Positions 59,401 to 64,000 of a stretch of DNA of 64,000 bases are shown here, one piece after another (the stretch's first letter is position 1; each line of letters begins with the position of its first letter). Source of the DNA: Brachyhypopomus gauderio (lineage: Eukaryota; Chordata; Actinopteri; Gymnotiformes; Hypopomidae). Position numbers and translations under genes: made by a program. Location of the stretch: the NCBI RefSeq assembly GCF_052324685.1, contig NW_027506902.1, positions 500,771 through 564,770 of the forward strand, given 5' to 3'. Below the pieces are notes generated by a model. The model did not search any database, was not told where the DNA came from, and saw only the letters and a program-made list of their open reading frames with translations.

Positions 59401-60309
59401 GAAACCATGTGTTGCTTGTTTATGTTGGTTTATGACAAACTTTGTTATGCCGTCTTTGGCGGTTCAGGTTGTGGGTTATTTTGGATGTTCTGATTGTAAA
59501 TGGAATAGGTTTTCGTATGGTTAATGTATTTCATGTGTTCATCTGTCAGGTAACATTTGTCCTGTGTAGTTTGTGATACGTCTGTTAGGTCTTTACATGG
59601 TGGTTTCAGTTCTCTGTTGGACTGCTGACCTGATATGTCCGTGGACCGTTTCTACAAATAAAATGTTGGATTTGCCAATAATAAATCTCACTCCTCTTAG
59701 TGTTTGTGCCCACCCCCCCTTCTCTCTACGCCTCCAACGAGTACAGCCAGTAAGTTATTCGTCACAAGCAGCCCTCCCCGGAGTCCATCCCCAGAAAGTA
59801 TTTGAAGTATGTGATTGCAGCACACTGTCTGATCCCATGATTCAACTGGAGCATTTAACTATGATTGTGTGACATGTGATATGTCAAATACTTCAAAATG
59901 GCAAGCGTAGTATGTCTGAAGTTGTATGCATACTGCCTAGTCGCCTACTGAAGGAACACAATTAACGGTTGAGCAGAACATACTGCATTGAAATCTAGTG
60001 CGTACTGCTTAAGTATGCCACTTGGGATTGAGCCATAATAATGTAATTATTTTTATCATGAGTGATACACAGATCCTTTTTTTGATTCCCAATCAATGAG
60101 GATAGTTTCTTTAGCGATGCACAAGGTAGTACGAGCTATGTATAATATATGTGCCTCCATAACTAATTCACTTACGTCTCATGAAATGCACAGTCTGGGG
60201 CAAGTTGGCAGAAAACATTTAAACTATGTGGACATGTCTACACATATCCTCTGCCAGAACTTCTGAACAGGCCTACAATCCCATAGCATATGAGGCTCAC
60301 CTCAAATGC

Positions 60310-61500
60310 TTACAAACTTTTACCGTTGCACAGTGGCGTGCACAGACATTTTGGGGGGCAAGTGGTCGGAGGGGGGGGGGGTGAAGGGCACTTTTTAGCG
60401 CACGTGGAACACTTCATTATAAAACAAATTACAAGCACATGTTGAATGAAATTTGACTTTTATTTGTCACATTCTCTAAACGTGAGTTTTCAATGGAGAA
60501 AAAGTCACGCATCCAACTGATATAATTCATATCCAATATACAGTCATGTCCTTCAGGTAACTTCTGTTTACCCTCCACTGTCTGCAGGCCTTGTTGCATA
60601 TATTTTGCATTTAGTAAATCAATATAGGCCTACAATTAAGACAGTAAAAGACCGTAAAGTAGGAGAAGGAGTTTATCAGGTGACCAGTCGGCTAAAAATG
60701 CTTAGTAGTTTAGTGCTGTATGAGACATTTTACAACACAAGAAAATGATTTCACGTTGGGCTTAGAGGGCAAACGGTACGATTTGACTTGATGTGTATGT
60801 GACCTGGCTGGTGGGGACGGGAGAAGAAGTCTATCTGTGAGCGTGTGTGCTGGGCTGAAGACGCTTCCTTCCACTCGCTGAACTGAACTGAACTGCTGCA
60901 GCGCATCTGGTGTTAAAGGAAGAGAGAGGTCGGGTGTGTGTGAGGTGGTGGCTCATTTCAGGGCATTGTTTTTAATAGCTCAGGTTTTCAAAAGATCATT
61001 TCAAACCGACCTCAGTAAAATGATAATAAAAAAAAATAAATAAAAAAAACGAAGTTTCAAAAGGGCACTTTCGTTGATAAAGGGCAGAGTTGGTGGTGCT
61101 TTAGCACCACCTGATGTCTATGTGTGCACGCCACTGCCGTTGCACCATCGAGAGCGTACTGACCAACTGCGTGACAGTTTGGTACAGCAGCGCCACCATG
61201 GCTGAAAGAAAGGCCCTGCACAGGGTGGTGAAGACTGATCAGCGCATCAATGGTGGACAACTCCTGGCCATCTGAGATCTTCACCAGCAGCGCTGTGTGC
61301 GCAGAACACGCAGCATCTTCAGGGATCCCTCCCATCCCAGCCACACACTGTACAACCTCCTTCCATCTGGGAGGAGATGCAGGAGTATCTGTGCCAGGAC
61401 CAGTTGGCTCAGGAACAGTTTCTTTTCCACTTCAGTCACTTTTCTGAACTTTCTACCACACTGCTGATTCTCGCGAATACACACTGGACTTGTTCCTTAT
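60310..61500 (+). mobile_element. LINE 3' fragment (L2/CR1-like), split by a hAT insertion
   Basis: Plus-strand sequence around the hAT reads FYRCTIESVLTNC across the junction, then VWYSSATMAERKALHRVVK, and after a small frame problem RSIFRDPSHPSHTLYNLLPS with GRRCRS. These are the conserved last motifs of L2/CR1-type LINE ORF2. The 5' part is absent and the frame is damaged. Confidence 0.75.
60331..61136. mobile_element. hAT-superfamily non-autonomous transposon, 806 bp, inserted in a LINE
   Basis: The ends CAGTGGCGTGCAC and GTGCACGCCACTG are perfect 13-base inverted repeats. They are flanked by the 8-base target duplication CCGTTGCA at 60323-60330 and 61137-61144, which is diagnostic of hAT elements. 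The interior has no transposase. A G-run lies at 60370-60380. Removing the element restores a continuous LINE reading frame (see 61145). Confidence 0.95.
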
Positions 61501-61889
61501 TATGCCTTGCATTTGCACTATAAACGTATTTATATACGTCATACTTGCACATTGCACATATAAAAAGTTATATTTCAAACTTCAACTACTGCATCCACCT
61601 GGTCAACAACCACAACATGTGTAGACACTCTCACCAATTTCTGCATGTGTTTTCTCCTGAAGTGTCAGGAAAATGTTGATAATACAGTTAACCAGTAAAT
61701 AACTCAGCAGTCACTGCACACATCATCTGGAAATTCTGTATATTCACCTGTGTGGTGAATCATCAATATTTAAGATGTAAGATGCAACAATGAAAGCAAC
61801 AATCTTTCACCTAAAACCATTTTAGGTGAAAGATATGAGTGCACAAATAGTTTTACAAGTAAAACAAAAAGTTTGAATACTGTAACTAT

Positions 61890-62575
61890 TCTGTCTCAAC
61901 TTCGGCCCGAAGTCCAGTTTTCATTTGCCCGCAGGAAATTCTGAAAATATAATTGAATATGGCCCGCACAAGAAGCTTGAGCTCAACTCTGTTGCACTTC
62001 TCAGTTTTAACACTAGATGGAGCCAGTTATGGAAACTGTGCTTCTCCACTAAAGTAAATTAAGGAAAGATTTTTTTATTGCGAGTCACCATAAATAGCAG
62101 CGCCGAAAAAACTCTAAATTGGAAGTGAATTTCAATATTTCAAACACGATGGGAAAAACACGGTGGGAAAATGAATATCCCCTCGAAATCAACGAAAGTG
62201 TATCTGTTTGATTTGCAATGAAGCTGTCGCTGTGATGAAATATGAAAGATGAAAGAGTATAATGTCCGTCCGCATTATGAGACATCCAGAGCTACACATG
62301 TGCCGAAAGAACACAGAAAGTCAAGCAAATGGCAGCTAGCCTGCAAGTTCAACAATAGTTTATTACTTACTAACAAAATACAGGAGAACGCCACATCAGC
62401 GAACCGTTCTCAGACAGTAATTTCATAAAGCAGTGCCTCATCAGTGCACTTATCAGTTTATAACACCAGAAGATGGCAGTGTATACAGGCTACTATACTA
62501 TAGCGGCAGATGGCTGAATGAATGGCCCCCACACATGTTCACCTCACCAAATATGGGCTTGACACCCTTGATGTA
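61890..62575 (+). mobile_element. hAT transposase relic (ZBED/DUF4371 type)
   Basis: Around 62163-62300 the plus strand gives, in broken frames, WENEYPLEINESVSV followed by pieces resembling LICNEAVAVMK..NVRRHYE, the zinc-finger-like N-terminal part of hAT transposases of the DUF4371 group. The edges GGCCCGAAGTCC at about 61905 and GGGCTTGACACCCTTGATGT at about 62551 look like terminal sequence of such elements. It is heavily decayed. Confidence 0.5.
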
Positions 62576-64000
62576 AAAAAAAATACTTAAACGTATATTT
62601 CTTCTGAACTAAAGAGGACAAATAACACATAACTACTAAATTAACAGTATATGCAACTTTTCCTGTTACATACCCTGTACTTACACTTATCGTGCAATTC
62701 ACAGTATAATTGCAATACAAAATAAAACTAGATGTAAACTAGTTGTGTAGTCAAAGTTGACTACTTATACACCTAAAGTACACTTAAAGTATACTTCTAT
62801 AAACTAAAAAGTTGACCAATTTAGACCCAAGAACAGTACATTGATATTTTTGGTAAGGAAATGCATAACACGTCATATCATTGTGTTATAATTCCCTCCC
62901 CTGCTGTCTCTAATGACATCCTCACCCTGCTAGTCCTGCCCACTGCAGGACTAGAGCCAGGCTCGATTTAGAAACGTAGGCAATGTTCCAGAGCTCACCC
63001 ATATATCACTAGGAACCTGGGTCACCCATGAGAAGACATATGAGACTTTGTGTTGACTGGTCTGGTACAACATTTATCCTGACATACCACAAAATGAGCA
63101 TGAACCATTTAATGTTTAAAGTTACTCTACATGTAACCTATGTTGAAAAAGCCAGCAAATACCCATCTTTGTTAAAAAATGCAAGAAAATAATTTTCAAA
63201 TGTTTCATGATATGTTTAATATTGAATCTCTATACCTGTCTGCAGAAGGTCATATATGACCCTGACTGTGTTCCTATGAAAATTCTAGGTCATTTCTTAC
63301 ATTACATCATAGCCTATATGTTATACCTAATGCACTTGGCTTTGGACACATGTAGATCTTGTGCTGTGTAACTTAATGTAAACTACTCAAAATCATCTCA
63401 TGTAAAACCTTTGGACATTAGCCTTCTTCCTGTAATATACAGAGTAAAGCTCATCTGTAAGACAACTTCTAAGCAGACTACTAATTAAATAAAGGTGCTG
63501 CACTTTAAAACATTTAAGGTTTGTTAAACGCATTTAATTATTTATTTATTTATTTGGAGTATGCCATAGAACTACCACTTGTTTTTTTTTTATCCATGAG
63601 ACCAGTTGCCACTCCTAAATAGTATGTTCCTATTAAAATATTTTCCCTATTCAGTGTCTAATGTGGTTATGAGGACCTGTGCATTTGTTTATAAAACTTA
63701 GTGTGTGTAAAATGGAGATTATGCTTCATGAAGGTACTTGCTGGATGACCTCTGTTCATTCGTGATTTAGGTTAAGATAAAACTTTATTGTTCCCCTCAA
63801 GGAACCTACTATTAATGCTATTTGCTATGGGAGTAAACCCCTGCAAGATACATGATCCTTGCCTCTGGTAAATATTAACAGAGTTACCACCTCCTCAGTA
63901 AGAAAAGTAACTACCGGCTGTCCGAAAAGTCGCTAGAATCTCTAAATGACGTTATTGCCTACTTTGCATAATACTCCATTCACATGTACTTGGCGCGGTA
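62576..64000. other. Intergenic, no gene seen
   Basis: AT-rich sequence with a TTTA repeat at 63537-63555. No splice-bounded open frame or RNA gene was recognised. The last 60 bases rise in GC and could begin another element. Confidence 0.55.

Overview
The window is vertebrate DNA from a bony fish, probably an otophysan-type teleost, though the species cannot be named from the sequence. The evidence is spliced genes with GT-AG introns, a fish-type TLR21, fish Tc1, Tigger-like and hAT transposons, L2-like LINEs and a tRNA-derived SINE. No bacterial, plasmid or CRISPR structure is present.

Layout. 1-11.1 kb is a transposon-rich cluster edge: a 1,472-bp tandem duplication, Gypsy fossils, a small complete LTR element and a Tc1-like element. 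Buried among them are cytoplasmic-tail exons of CEACAM1-like inhibitory receptors, including a two-ITIM tail ending in VKKQ. 11.1-14.5 kb holds a SINE, an L2-like LINE and a hAT relic. 14.6-18.6 kb is a six-exon, GPI-anchored CEACAM-like Ig gene (gene A, 330 aa). 22.7-29.7 kb is an eleven-exon GPI-anchored CEACAM-like gene (gene B, 846 aa) with a cysteine-free V-like N domain followed by four A/B-type Ig pairs. Convergent to it, at 30.8-32.4 kb on the minus strand, is a three-exon gene for a 104-aa basic secreted peptide that I propose is the fish CXCL17 orthologue. 35.2-37.2 kb (minus) is pafah1b3, head to head with prr19 at 38.8-41.2 kb (plus). 42.4-45.4 kb (minus) is a Toll-like receptor of the TLR21 type. 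47.6-48.7 kb (minus) is a cornifelin/PLAC8-family gene. 55.1-56.6 kb (plus) is a two-exon CXCR3-type chemokine receptor. The rest is intergenic DNA with MITEs, minisatellites, a 5S-rRNA-like copy, a hAT inserted in a LINE, and inverted repeats.

How it fits together. CEACAM, CXCL17, PAFAH1B3, PRR19 and CNFN are all neighbours on human chromosome 19q13.2, so this looks like an ancient conserved block that in this fish also carries tlr21 and cxcr3. Most genes are immune or epithelial: adhesion/inhibitory Ig receptors, a candidate chemokine, a chemokine receptor, a nucleic-acid-sensing TLR and an epithelial PLAC8 protein. The Ig genes evolve by exon-cassette duplication and apparent exon-limited gene conversion. 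Both GPI-anchored and ITIM-bearing members are present, as in mammalian CEACAMs.

All reading frames over exon joins were checked by hand for phase and total length. Homology calls are from memory of protein families, with no database search.
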